A DNA stretch of 22,987 bases. Source: DATMYQ01 sp035560935. GTDB lineage: Bacteria > Bacillota > Negativicutes > Sporomusales > Sporomusaceae. The DNA lies in the NCBI GenBank assembly GCA_035560935.1, contig DATMYQ010000027.1:1-22987 (forward strand). The letters are read 5' to 3'. Shown one piece after another: positions 1-6,045 of this stretch. The notes beneath the pieces were generated by a model. The model saw nothing but the letters and a program-made list of their open reading frames with translations, did no database searches and was not told the origin of the DNA. The stretch's first letter is position 1. The number at the start of each line of letters is the position of its first letter. A program made the position numbers and the translations under genes.

Positions 1-1
1 A

Positions 2-712
2 TGTAATTATTTAGGAATTGAGTTGATAGAAGACGATCTTGGAGAAACAGGTAAGGTCAGTGGCTGCTTAATACAAGAAAATGATTCTGCTGCGGTTTTG
101 ATCAATGTGCACATTGCGTACTATGGAAGGAAACGATTTACAATCGGACATGAAATTGGTCACTTTTGCATTCCCTGGCACGTTAAAACGGAATATGAGT
201 GCCGAACGGCCGATATTGAAACGTTTAAATCTGACAAAGAAGAGGAATATGAGGCAAACGTATTTGCGTCCGAACTTTTGTTTCCGACAAAAGACGCGGT
301 AGAAATATTAAAGAAGAGGGAAGTCTCCATCCAGCTCAGTAAAGATATAGCTGAGGAGTACGGATTATCATTATGTGCCGCTGCGAGAAAACTGGTCGAA
401 AAAACCGAGTACGATTCATGCGCCATTGCTTTATCCCAAAACAACACCTGCTTATGGCGAATACGATCTCCGAAATTTCTAAAGCAAGGATTGGATATCC
501 GTTCTAGAGGTATAGTGCTGCCATCTGTAATTTTAGACAGTAAAACCAAAGGGCATGTTGCCAACTGGATTATTGGCGATCGAGCAAAAAATATTCCTCA
601 TATATGGGAAGAACATGTCGATTTCTCGCGACTGAACATGGTTCTTTCATTGATATCGGTTCCTGATAATAGTACTGATGATGGCGATGAATTTGAAGAA
701 GATGATTATTAA
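2..712 (+). CDS. ImmA/IrrE-family zinc metallopeptidase, 5' end cut by window edge
   Basis: The frame is open from the first bases of the window. A TTG at 23 is a possible start, but the residues before it fit the family, so I read the gene as truncated. The zinc motif HEIGH is encoded at about 148-162 inside the typical context RFTIGHEIGHF. A third ligand is probably the Glu of EANVFASELLFP, about 35 residues later. The C-terminal half (about residues 140-229) is not recognised and ends in a very acidic tail (DDGDEFEEDDY). Known relatives cleave repressors or other regulatory proteins, often in mobile elements (ImmA) or stress responses (IrrE/PprI). No HTH repressor partner is visible, though it could lie upstream. 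A strong terminator follows, so it is probably not cotranscribed with the ubiquitin-like operon 330 bp downstream. The family call is firm; the substrate is unknown. Confidence 0.85.
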   Translation, partial: CNYLGIELIEDDLGETGKVSGCLIQENDSAAVLINVHIAYYGRKRFTIGHEIGHFCIPWHVKTEYECRTADIETFKSDKEEEYEANVFASELLFPTKDAVEILKKREVSIQLSKDIAEEYGLSLCAAARKLVEKTEYDSCAIALSQNNTCLWRIRSPKFLKQGLDIRSRGIVLPSVILDSKTKGHVANWIIGDRAKNIPHIWEEHVDFSRLNMVLSLISVPDNSTDDGDEFEEDDY

Positions 713-741
713 AGAGAGGGTGCATTTACGCACCCTCTCTT
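712..741 (+). terminator. Intrinsic terminator after the metallopeptidase gene
   Basis: A perfect 12-bp stem (712-723 with 730-741) encloses the 6-nt loop ATTTAC. A T-rich but interrupted tail follows (TGTTCGTTTATAT). The hairpin begins at the stop codon of the metallopeptidase. Confidence 0.8.
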
Positions 742-769
742 GTTCGTTTATATAAAAAGATTGGGCACA

Positions 770-797
770 TTGTCACCCGCAATCGTATAAATAATAG
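770..797 (+). promoter_or_regulatory. Candidate promoter for the ubiquitin-like operon
   Basis: TTGTCA (770-775), a 16-nt spacer and TAATAG (792-797) form a reasonable sigma-A-type promoter. If used, it gives a leader of about 240 nt before the first gene at 1044. A TATAAA closer to that gene (1021-1026) would put the transcription start inside the ribosome-binding site, so I do not favour it. Confidence 0.4.
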
Positions 798-820
798 AGA
801 ATGAAAATGGAGGTGTATGT

Positions 821-886
821 TTGTTGCGAGATCCACCACAAAGCAAAAGCAAACGGAACATCGGGCAGGATGTTCCGCTTGCTTAA
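821..886 (+). promoter_or_regulatory. Leader hairpin with an overlapping possible 21-codon uORF
   Basis: A 15-bp inverted repeat with one G-T pair (847-861 with 870-884, 8-nt loop) lies between the candidate promoter and the Ubl gene. A GGAGGTG at 809-815 sits 7 nt upstream of a TTG at 821. That TTG opens a 21-codon frame whose stop (884-886) touches the end of the right arm. On the + strand no T-run follows, so this is not a plain terminator. On the - strand a TTTTGCTTT follows, so it could terminate antisense transcription. The rest of 742-1043 shows nothing else convincing. Confidence 0.35.
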
Positions 887-1043
887 AAGATCTTCGATTC
901 AAAACTTCATTGTAGATATTCGTCGTGAAGTGACTGGGCTATTTCACAAAATTTCGAGGGGAATGCATATAGACACCTTGAACCTAATATACAGTTCGTT
1001 GTGTTTCATGTATTTCCTGCTATAAAATAGGAGGGATTTTTTT

Positions 1044-1499
1044 ATGCAAGAAACAAGTCACAGTAATCACCCGGTTCGTATACACCTTGACCGTAAGGTC
1101 TATGAATCTCCCAATCCAACTACCGGTGTGGCTTTGTATATGCTCGGGCATTTGGAATCGCGTAAACTCTTCTGCGAAATAGATGGGAACCATGAAGATG
1201 AATTTATCCCAAACGATGCGACAATAGTGCATCTCAAAGGAGATCAGCATTTTTACAGTCAAATCGAATTCACTGTTGTTGTAAATGCGCAACAAAAGGT
1301 TGTTAGAGATGACGTACTCACATATAGTGAACTGATAGCCTTGGCTTTCGTTGATCCGCCGACTGGTTCTGATGTGACATTTACCATAAGCTACAGAAAT
1401 GGACCGCAATCTAATCCGGAAGGAACCGTAGTGGAAAGTAGAAGCGTTAGAGTAAAGGATGGGATGATATTTAATGTCACATCTACTGATAAATCGTAG
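1044..1499 (+). CDS. Tandem ubiquitin-like (multiubiquitin-type) protein
   Basis: This 151-residue protein looks like two beta-grasp ubiquitin-like units. Unit 1 is about residues 10-68 (VRIHLDRKVYE...TGVALYMLG). Unit 2 is about 70-148 and holds the multiubiquitin-family hallmarks LTYSELIALAF and the tail VKDGMIFNVTSTDKS. AGGAGGG at 1029-1035 sets the start. Proteins of this family are known from genome surveys (Iyer, Burroughs and Aravind) to be encoded beside E1-like, E2-like or JAB genes in bacterial Ub-like conjugation loci. Here the 3' end overlaps the E1-like gene by 26 nt, which implies translational coupling. The C-terminus ends in Lys-Ser, with no Gly-Gly, so how or whether it is activated is unclear. 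Family call good; conjugation to targets is inference. Confidence 0.85.
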   Translation: MQETSHSNHPVRIHLDRKVYESPNPTTGVALYMLGHLESRKLFCEIDGNHEDEFIPNDATIVHLKGDQHFYSQIEFTVVVNAQQKVVRDDVLTYSELIALAFVDPPTGSDVTFTISYRNGPQSNPEGTVVESRSVRVKDGMIFNVTSTDKS

Positions 1500-2658
1500 C
1501 GCAGATCTTAAAAAACTGCGTGACGATGGTTATGATATTAGCGTCGTTTCCGGCCACTTGGTGCTCAGTAACATTCCATATGTCAATGCGCAAAAGGAAA
1601 TTTTATATGGCAGTCTTATCTCAACATTGATGCTCAATAATGATATCACGATAAAACCGGAAACACATGTAGTCCATTTTGAAGGGCAATCTCCTTGTGA
1701 TTCAAAAGGAAGTTCGCTGACTAAGGTTATACTGAGTAGTATCCGTAAGGAATTAGTGACAAATCTTTGGGTCGATCATGATTTCTCATCTAAACCGTTA
1801 TGCGGGTATTATGAAGATTATTATGAAAAAATGTCGACGTATGCACAAATTATTTCCTGTCACGCACAAGCACTTGATCCCAGCGTTACATCTCGTACAT
1901 TTCCGGTGATTGAAGCTAAGGTAGAAGAGGCGGTATTCAAGTATATGGATACCGCTTCCAGCCGCGCAGGAATTAGTGCGATAACAGACAAGCTTCAGTT
2001 GAACAAGATTGCGATAGTCGGACTTGGTGGCACAGGGTCATATGTCTTGGATTTGGTCGCTAAAACCCCTGTGCAGGAGATCCATCTTTTTGATGGAGAC
2101 AAATTTTTACAACATAATGCATTCCGAGCGCCTGGTGCGCCTTCAAGCAGTCAGTTAGATGAAAAATTAAGCAAGGTTAGTTATTTTGATCATATCTACT
2201 CTAACATGCATCGTGGCATCGTTTCTCATGAAATATATATTGATGAAACAAATCTTAATCAACTTGGCGAAATGGACTTTGTATTCCTTTGTGTTGATCG
2301 TGGTGATGTTAAAAAAAGTATTGTTGAAACTCTGCATGGTTGCTCGATTCCGTTTATTGAAGTTGGGTTAGGTGTATATCAGATGGATGATTCCCTGGGC
2401 GGCATTGTCCGAGTTGCAAGCAGCACGCCAGATTACTGCGGTCATATCAAAGCCAATAATCGAATTCCATTTACAAATGGTGCTGGCAATAATGAGTATG
2501 ATCGTAATATTCAAATTGCAGATCTCAATGCACTGAATGCATCGTTAGCAGTGATTAAATGGAAGAAGCTATGCGGATTTTATTCCGATATTGATCGCGA
2601 GCACTTCTGTACTTACACTATTGACGGAAATATACTCACAAATGAGGATAAACCATGA
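1474..2658 (+). CDS. E1-like ThiF-family adenylyltransferase with N-terminal DUF6791-type domain
   Basis: The 394-residue protein has two parts. Residues 1-165 match the DUF6791-type domain: DLKKLRDDGY near 11-20, NIPYVN near 33-38, THVVHFEGQSPCD near 64-76 with Cys75, and GYYEDYYEKM near 111-120. Residues 172-390 are a ThiF/E1 Rossmann domain. It has GLGGTGS (183-189) for ATP, FDGD (206-209), an Arg finger-like NAFRAPG (215-221) and FLCVD (271-275). Such enzymes adenylate the C-terminus of a Ub-like protein and may then take it as a thioester. Cys75 and Cys322 are possible catalytic cysteines, but I cannot decide between them. The start at 1474 overlaps the Ubl gene; GGATGGGATG just upstream can serve as its RBS. 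The stop overlaps the next gene by 4 nt (ATGA). No independent E2 domain is obvious. Confidence 0.88.
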   Translation: MSHLLINRSADLKKLRDDGYDISVVSGHLVLSNIPYVNAQKEILYGSLISTLMLNNDITIKPETHVVHFEGQSPCDSKGSSLTKVILSSIRKELVTNLWVDHDFSSKPLCGYYEDYYEKMSTYAQIISCHAQALDPSVTSRTFPVIEAKVEEAVFKYMDTASSRAGISAITDKLQLNKIAIVGLGGTGSYVLDLVAKTPVQEIHLFDGDKFLQHNAFRAPGAPSSSQLDEKLSKVSYFDHIYSNMHRGIVSHEIYIDETNLNQLGEMDFVFLCVDRGDVKKSIVETLHGCSIPFIEVGLGVYQMDDSLGGIVRVASSTPDYCGHIKANNRIPFTNGAGNNEYDRNIQIADLNALNASLAVIKWKKLCGFYSDIDREHFCTYTIDGNILTNEDKP

Positions 2659-3086
2659 AACCAAGCCATGAGATAGCTTTTAAATTCGTTGAATTCATTC
2701 CTCCTACTCTTGAGGAAATGATCGTTTATATCTCTATTCCCTACACTACAGCAGTGCATAAATGTTGTTGCGGATGCGGGAAACAGGTCGTTACTCCTAT
2801 AAGTCCGACGGATTGGAAACTCATATTTGATGGAAAGACTGTTTCGCTTGATCCGTCAATTGGAAATTGGAATTTCAAGTGTCAATCTCACTACTGGATA
2901 CGAAATAATACCGTATTATGGGCAAATCGTTTATCCAATGAAACGATCAAGACAATAAGACTTCAAGACCAAGTAGTGAAGAAAAACTATTACCAATCCC
3001 CTATCACCGATGCCTCCAATCAGAAAGAACCTCCCAAAGAAAAGAAAACATTATGGCAAAAGTTCTTGAAATGGTACTCATCGTAA
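2655..3086 (+). CDS. DUF6527-type Cys/His-rich protein of the ubiquitin-like operon
   Basis: The 143-residue protein has a Cys cluster HKCCCGCGK (35-43), then SPTDW (50-54), a conserved-looking VSLDPSIGNW (63-72), and CQSHYWI with Cys76 and His79. This pattern fits a zinc site and the DUF6527 family, which is typically encoded next to multiubiquitin and ThiF genes. The tail (about 105-143) is basic and low in complexity. The biochemical role is unknown. From position alone it may be an E2/E3-like partner, a peptidase or a target adaptor. It starts inside the stop of the E1-like gene (ATGA), the signature of translational coupling, and a terminator follows about 160 nt downstream. Identification is by remembered family pattern and operon context. 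Confidence 0.8.
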   Translation: MKPSHEIAFKFVEFIPPTLEEMIVYISIPYTTAVHKCCCGCGKQVVTPISPTDWKLIFDGKTVSLDPSIGNWNFKCQSHYWIRNNTVLWANRLSNETIKTIRLQDQVVKKNYYQSPITDASNQKEPPKEKKTLWQKFLKWYSS

Positions 3087-3246
3087 TTCGCAAGCATACT
3101 TATAGCATAAAGGGAGACGGTTTAAATATATTGTCAAAATTATTCTGTGGATACAGGGGGAGGTTCCGGTTTGGGAAATTGCTCTGACGTAAAACAATAA
3201 CCCACTGTGATATTAAGGAAAACAAGTAGAATAGAACCGCATGACT

Positions 3247-3295
3247 AGATGGAAGGCAACTGCCGAAAATGCAGACCTTCCGTCTTTTCGTTTTT
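3247..3295 (+). terminator. Terminator of the ubiquitin-like operon
   Basis: A 10-bp stem with one G-T pair (3247-3256 with 3276-3285) and a 19-nt loop is followed by TTTTCGTTTTT. The stretch 3087-3246 between the last gene and this hairpin shows nothing I can name. Confidence 0.7.
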
Positions 3296-3310
3296 CAAAA
3301 CCTCTTTCAT

Positions 3311-3339
3311 TTAACAACCCCCAACAAATCTGCTATGCT
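3311..3339 (+). promoter_or_regulatory. Promoter of the amidase-YvrJ cassette
   Basis: TTAACA (3311-3316), a 17-nt spacer and TATGCT (3334-3339) form a good sigma-A promoter. The expected transcription start falls inside the LexA box just downstream. Confidence 0.65.
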
Positions 3340-3349
3340 ATAGTCGTAA

Positions 3350-3363
3350 CGAACATATGTTCT
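3350..3363 (+). promoter_or_regulatory. LexA (DinR) SOS operator
   Basis: CGAACATATGTTCT matches the Firmicutes LexA consensus CGAAC-N4-GTTYC at 13 of 14 positions and contains a perfect 12-bp palindrome. It begins 10 nt after the -10 hexamer, where a bound repressor would block initiation. A further half-site follows directly (GTTCTGAAC, 3359-3367). This predicts DNA-damage induction of the amidase cassette. Confidence 0.8.
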
Positions 3364-3391
3364 GAACTTTGAAGACATGGAGGCATAGCGC

Positions 3392-3925
3392 ATGAAAATA
3401 TGCATTGACCCCGGCCACAGCGGCCCGGTGGAGCCGGGCGCCGTAGCCGGAAAAATCACCGAAGCGGATTTGAATCTGGCCATTGCCCTTTGCATCGGCG
3501 AAGCCCTCACGGCATTGGCCCATGGCATCACCCTCACCCGCCAGGGAGACATCACCGACACCGGACTCACTTGCCGAGCTGCTGTCGCCAATGATTGGGC
3601 CGCCGATCTTTTCCTCTCCATCCATTGCAATTCCTTTTCGTCGCCGGCCGCCTGCGGTGTCGAAACCTACCACTACGAAAATTCCTTGCCGGGCCAGGCG
3701 CTGGCTACTGCCATTCAGGCCCAACTGGTGGAGCTCGCTTACACCTTTAACCGTGGCGTAAAATCCGCCCGCTATACCGTATTGGAAGCCACCGACATGC
3801 CCGCCATCCTGGTGGAATGCGGCTTTATCTCTTCCGCCAAAGACCGGGCCATCCTGGTAAATCCCGAATGGCAGCGCAAAATCGGCCACGCCATCGCAAA
3901 CGGCGTGCAGAACTACTTCGGCTAA
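3392..3925 (+). CDS. N-acetylmuramoyl-L-alanine amidase (Amidase_3 family), no signal peptide
   Basis: At 177 residues this is a bare catalytic domain of the Amidase_3 (CwlC/AmiC-like) type. These enzymes cut the bond between N-acetylmuramic acid and the L-Ala of the stem peptide. The expected zinc ligands are visible: His9 in DPGHSG, Glu24 and His78 in SIHCNS. Catalytic Glu142 lies in LVECGF. There is no signal peptide, transmembrane segment or cell-wall-binding repeat, so the enzyme would need a holin-like route or cell lysis to reach the wall. GGAGG lies about 10 nt before the ATG. It is the first gene after a LexA-controlled promoter and is followed by DUF1659, DUF2922 and YvrJ. It could be a phage-type endolysin, a spore or mother-cell amidase, or a damage-induced wall enzyme. 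Family call is firm. Confidence 0.93.
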   Translation: MKICIDPGHSGPVEPGAVAGKITEADLNLAIALCIGEALTALAHGITLTRQGDITDTGLTCRAAVANDWAADLFLSIHCNSFSSPAACGVETYHYENSLPGQALATAIQAQLVELAYTFNRGVKSARYTVLEATDMPAILVECGFISSAKDRAILVNPEWQRKIGHAIANGVQNYFG

Positions 3926-4000
3926 TCGCGCCACTGGCGCATAGCACATACCCTGCCGGAATCGCCCCGGCCCGACAAAACACGAAAGGAGGTTTTCAGC

Positions 4001-4225
4001 ATGGCTGTTGTAAAAGTTCCGCAAAACGGAACCCTGACCCTGCGAGTGCAGACGGGCTTAAACGCCGCCGGTTCTCCCGTCTACGCCAAACGGAACATGA
4101 CCGGCGTCAAACCCGCCGCCAGCATCGATGACGTATATGCTGTCGGTACGGCGCTGGCAGAGCTGCAGAAATACCCTTTGGCGGACATTGTTCTCACCGA
4201 GAGCAATAACCTGGTGAGCCAGTAA
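4001..4225 (+). CDS. DUF1659 family small protein
   Basis: This 74-residue protein opens with a beta-rich stretch (TLTLRVQTG) and has the run SIDDVYAVGTALAELQKYPL typical of DUF1659. These are short Firmicutes proteins of unknown function, usually encoded with DUF2922 and YvrJ. AAAGGAGG lies at a good distance before the ATG. The gene follows the amidase by 75 nt and probably shares its LexA-controlled transcript. No membrane segment is visible. Confidence 0.85.
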   Translation: MAVVKVPQNGTLTLRVQTGLNAAGSPVYAKRNMTGVKPAASIDDVYAVGTALAELQKYPLADIVLTESNNLVSQ

Positions 4226-4273
4226 CCGAACCCACCCGCACAAACGAAAATAACCCGAATGGAGGTGTAACGC

Positions 4274-4498
4274 ATGGCACAGAAAAAAGTTCTGGAACTA
4301 ACCTTTCGGAATACCGCCGGGAAAGAAATCACCCTTTCCCTCTCGGATCCGAAAGATGACCTGACCGCCGTCCAGGCCAATACCGTCATGGACAACATTG
4401 TGGCGAAAAACATTTTCACCACCGCCAACAACGGCGGCAACCTGACCGAAAAAGTAAAAGCCGTTGTCCGTGTGACCGACTCGGTCGCCTTGGCGTAA
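4274..4498 (+). CDS. DUF2922 family small protein
   Basis: This 74-residue protein matches DUF2922: KVLELTFRNTAGKEITLSLSDP at the start, AVQANTVMDNIVAKNIF in the middle, and a beta-strand-like end (KAVVRVTDSVAL). The family has no known function and almost always travels with DUF1659. Here it is the third gene of the cassette, 48 nt after DUF1659, with GGAGG before the ATG. The two proteins have the same length and similar strand-helix-strand patterns, which makes a shared complex plausible but untested. Confidence 0.85.
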   Translation: MAQKKVLELTFRNTAGKEITLSLSDPKDDLTAVQANTVMDNIVAKNIFTTANNGGNLTEKVKAVVRVTDSVALA

Positions 4499-4518
4499 GA
4501 AAGGTGGAGGATGTCATC

Positions 4519-4614
4519 ATGGGTGAACTACCGATCGTTTATGGCCCGCCGCCCAAAGATCGGGAATCGTTAAACGTGGACGAAGACGAAGAAGACCCGC
4601 AACCGGCTGCTTAA
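4519..4614 (+). CDS. 31-residue acidic ORF between DUF2922 and YvrJ
   Basis: The frame runs from an ATG at 4519, preceded by GGTGGAGG at 4503-4510 with 8-nt spacing, to TAA. It encodes a Pro- and Asp/Glu-rich peptide: YGPPPKDRES in the middle and VDEDEEDPQ near the end. The spacing to DUF2922 (20 nt) and the strong RBS argue for a real small gene. I do not recognise a family. No signal peptide or hydrophobic segment is visible. Confidence 0.6.
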   Translation: MGELPIVYGPPPKDRESLNVDEDEEDPQPAA

Positions 4615-4660
4615 GCCCAAGCCCCATCCCCAACCCCATAGTAAGCCCCGACAAAAAAAC

Positions 4661-4699
4661 GGAAAAGGAGCGTGCGCTGCTGGCAAACGCTCCTTTTCC
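4661..4699 (+). promoter_or_regulatory. Perfect 13-bp hairpin upstream of the YvrJ gene
   Basis: Positions 4661-4673 pair fully with 4687-4699 around a 13-nt loop. No T-tract follows; the YvrJ ribosome-binding site (AGGAGG, 4705-4710) starts 5 nt later. It may be a processing, stability or weak attenuation element inside the cassette transcript. Left- and right-hand readings are similar, so it could also act on antisense RNA. Confidence 0.55.
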
Positions 4700-4719
4700 C
4701 ATACAGGAGGAAAAAGAAA

Positions 4720-4914
4720 ATGGACATTGTCACCATCATCGGGCAAGTAGGCTTCCCCATCGCCGTGGCCGCCTACCTGCTCGTAAAATTTGAAAACAAA
4801 CTGGACGCATTCACCCAGGCGGCGAACAACCTGGCCATCAAACTGGAGGCGCACACTGACCGCTGCCTTAAATGCCGGGAGGGACGGCCATGCAGTGCCT
4901 GCGACAAGAACTGA
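4720..4914 (+). CDS. YvrJ family small membrane protein
   Basis: The 64-residue product starts at 4720, set by AGGAGG 9 nt upstream; an in-frame ATG at 4672 lies in the hairpin and has no RBS. Residues 4-23 form one hydrophobic segment (VTIIGQVGFPIAVAAYLLVK) with the GFPIA-YLL pattern of YvrJ. An amphipathic helix follows (about 24-46), then a Cys-rich tail (CLKCREGRPCSAC), which is unusual and could bind metal or form disulfides. YvrJ function is unknown. Its topology, one N-terminal membrane helix, resembles small holins or anti-holins, but that is only an analogy. It sits downstream of an unexported amidase in the same cassette. Confidence 0.82.
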   Translation: MDIVTIIGQVGFPIAVAAYLLVKFENKLDAFTQAANNLAIKLEAHTDRCLKCREGRPCSACDKN

Positions 4915-5072
4915 AAAACGAAATGCCCAAAGAAATGTCCCTGCCCCGCCCCAGCCTGTCGGCGCTGCCACTGTCCGCAAAATCGCTGACCGTCTTAAAA
5001 AACTGGCTCAAAACCGTAACATTGGCCATAAGCATGATTTACCTGATCAGCGGCGCAATATCCTGGCTGTAG
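4890..5072 (+). CDS. Possible 60-residue single-pass membrane protein overlapping YvrJ
   Basis: An ATG at 4890 follows GGGAGGGACGG. The frame overlaps the end of the YvrJ gene by 25 nt and runs to a TAG. The product has a polar, Pro-rich N-terminal half and one C-terminal hydrophobic helix (about residues 40-60, TVTLAISMIYLISGAISWL). Overlap, RBS and a clean membrane helix support it as the last gene of the cassette. It matches no family I know, and another frame through the same bases (4790-5113) looks like a shadow. Confidence 0.45.
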   Translation: MQCLRQELKNEMPKEMSLPRPSLSALPLSAKSLTVLKNWLKTVTLAISMIYLISGAISWL

Positions 5073-5275
5073 CGGACATAAAAGAGCGGATGAAAAAACA
5101 CACCACAAAATAGACCACAAAAACCAGACAGCCAAACCAAACAGCAAGCGCATCGCAAAACCAAACGACAAGAGCAGACCGAGCGAGAAACCATCTGGAC
5201 GAGACTCACCGCCGCTGCGCCGCTGGCACGCCGCCTGCATCCGCCAGAAGCGGCATCCTTCCTCAGCCAGCACCC

Positions 5276-5326
5276 GTCGCGCCAGCGGCTTCGCTCCTCC
5301 GCTCGGCGCGGCGGCCTTTTCTTTTT
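5276..5326 (+). terminator. Terminator of the amidase cassette
   Basis: A GC-rich stem pairs 5276-5288 with 5299-5312 (13 bp, one G-T pair, one bulged C) around a 10-nt loop. GGCC and TTTTCTTTTT follow. The 200 nt before it (5073-5275) are the probable 3' untranslated region. Positions 5090-5170 are almost free of G on the + strand apart from scattered bases. Confidence 0.65.
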
Positions 5327-5353
5327 GGCAGGGCGACACTGTTGCTGCGGCCA

Positions 5354-5451
5354 TCCGATAATCGCTTTTATGTCGCCGGCCGCCCTGCGGGTTCGCTTCC
5401 GCCGCCCTCCGGGGATACTATCCCCTGCGACATAAACAGAGGATTATCCGA
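5354..5451. repeat. Long imperfect inverted repeat with an inner palindrome
   Basis: The left arm (about 5354-5376, CGATAATC then TTATGTCGC) is matched in inverse by the right arm (about 5427-5451, GCGACATAA then GATTATCCG), with a 3-nt length difference. Inside lies a perfect 7-bp hairpin, GGGGATA-C-TATCCCC (5411-5425). The whole could fold as one branched cruciform or RNA. Confidence 0.6.
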
Positions 5452-6021
5452 CGTCCGCCCGCCGCCCTTTGCTCTCATGCACCCTATGGCCGCCGGTGTG
5501 CCTCGCTCATTCAAAGCGCCTATTTTCGTTTATCCGCCATCCATCTGTCCTACGGCGCAAAAGACGCCGCACCCTCGGCCACTCCTTGCCGCTATGCACG
5601 CCGATCCGCCATCCGCTGCGGTACGCGGCACCGGAAAACCCCGTAGGCCATCCGCAAAAGAAGGCCCATCTACGAACAGGAGGGATACGCCTCACCCGTG
5701 ACCGACTGGATTCTCCAGATCGGCCACCGGTTCGGGGACCCGGGTAAGCTCCGGACCGGCGCAGCCTGCCGGCGGGCTGACGCCCTATAGGAACGCAGGC
5801 CGCCCGTCCTCCGCCACGAAACAGCCAGGAGGCGGGAGGCTACCCGGGAATCGGCTGCGGTCATATCCAGCAGGACTCGCGTTTTTTGTTCCGCCCTCTG
5901 CCCGTTGTCCCGCCCCACGTTTTCTTTCGTGCGCCATTGGCCAGGGGGAAAAGCGGCCCGCGCTCGCCGATCAGCGCGCCGGTTCATCCTGCCGCCGGCG
6001 TTTTCCTTTTTTGTTTCCAGC

Positions 6022-6045
6022 TACAGGGGGAGGGGTCCCCCTGTA
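6022..6045. repeat. 10-bp inverted repeat with GGGG loop
   Basis: TACAGGGGGA (6022-6031) and TCCCCCTGTA (6036-6045) are exact inverse copies around GGGG. No T-tract follows on either strand, so it is not an obvious terminator. Confidence 0.6.

Noticed and set aside
801..1025. 74-codon open frame ahead of the Ubl gene
   Set aside because: It has no ribosome-binding site at its ATG, crosses a 15-bp hairpin, has odd composition and matches no family.
3338..4024. 228-codon open frame antisense to the amidase
   Set aside because: Codon shadow of a GC-rich real gene. The sense frame has all catalytic residues and an RBS.
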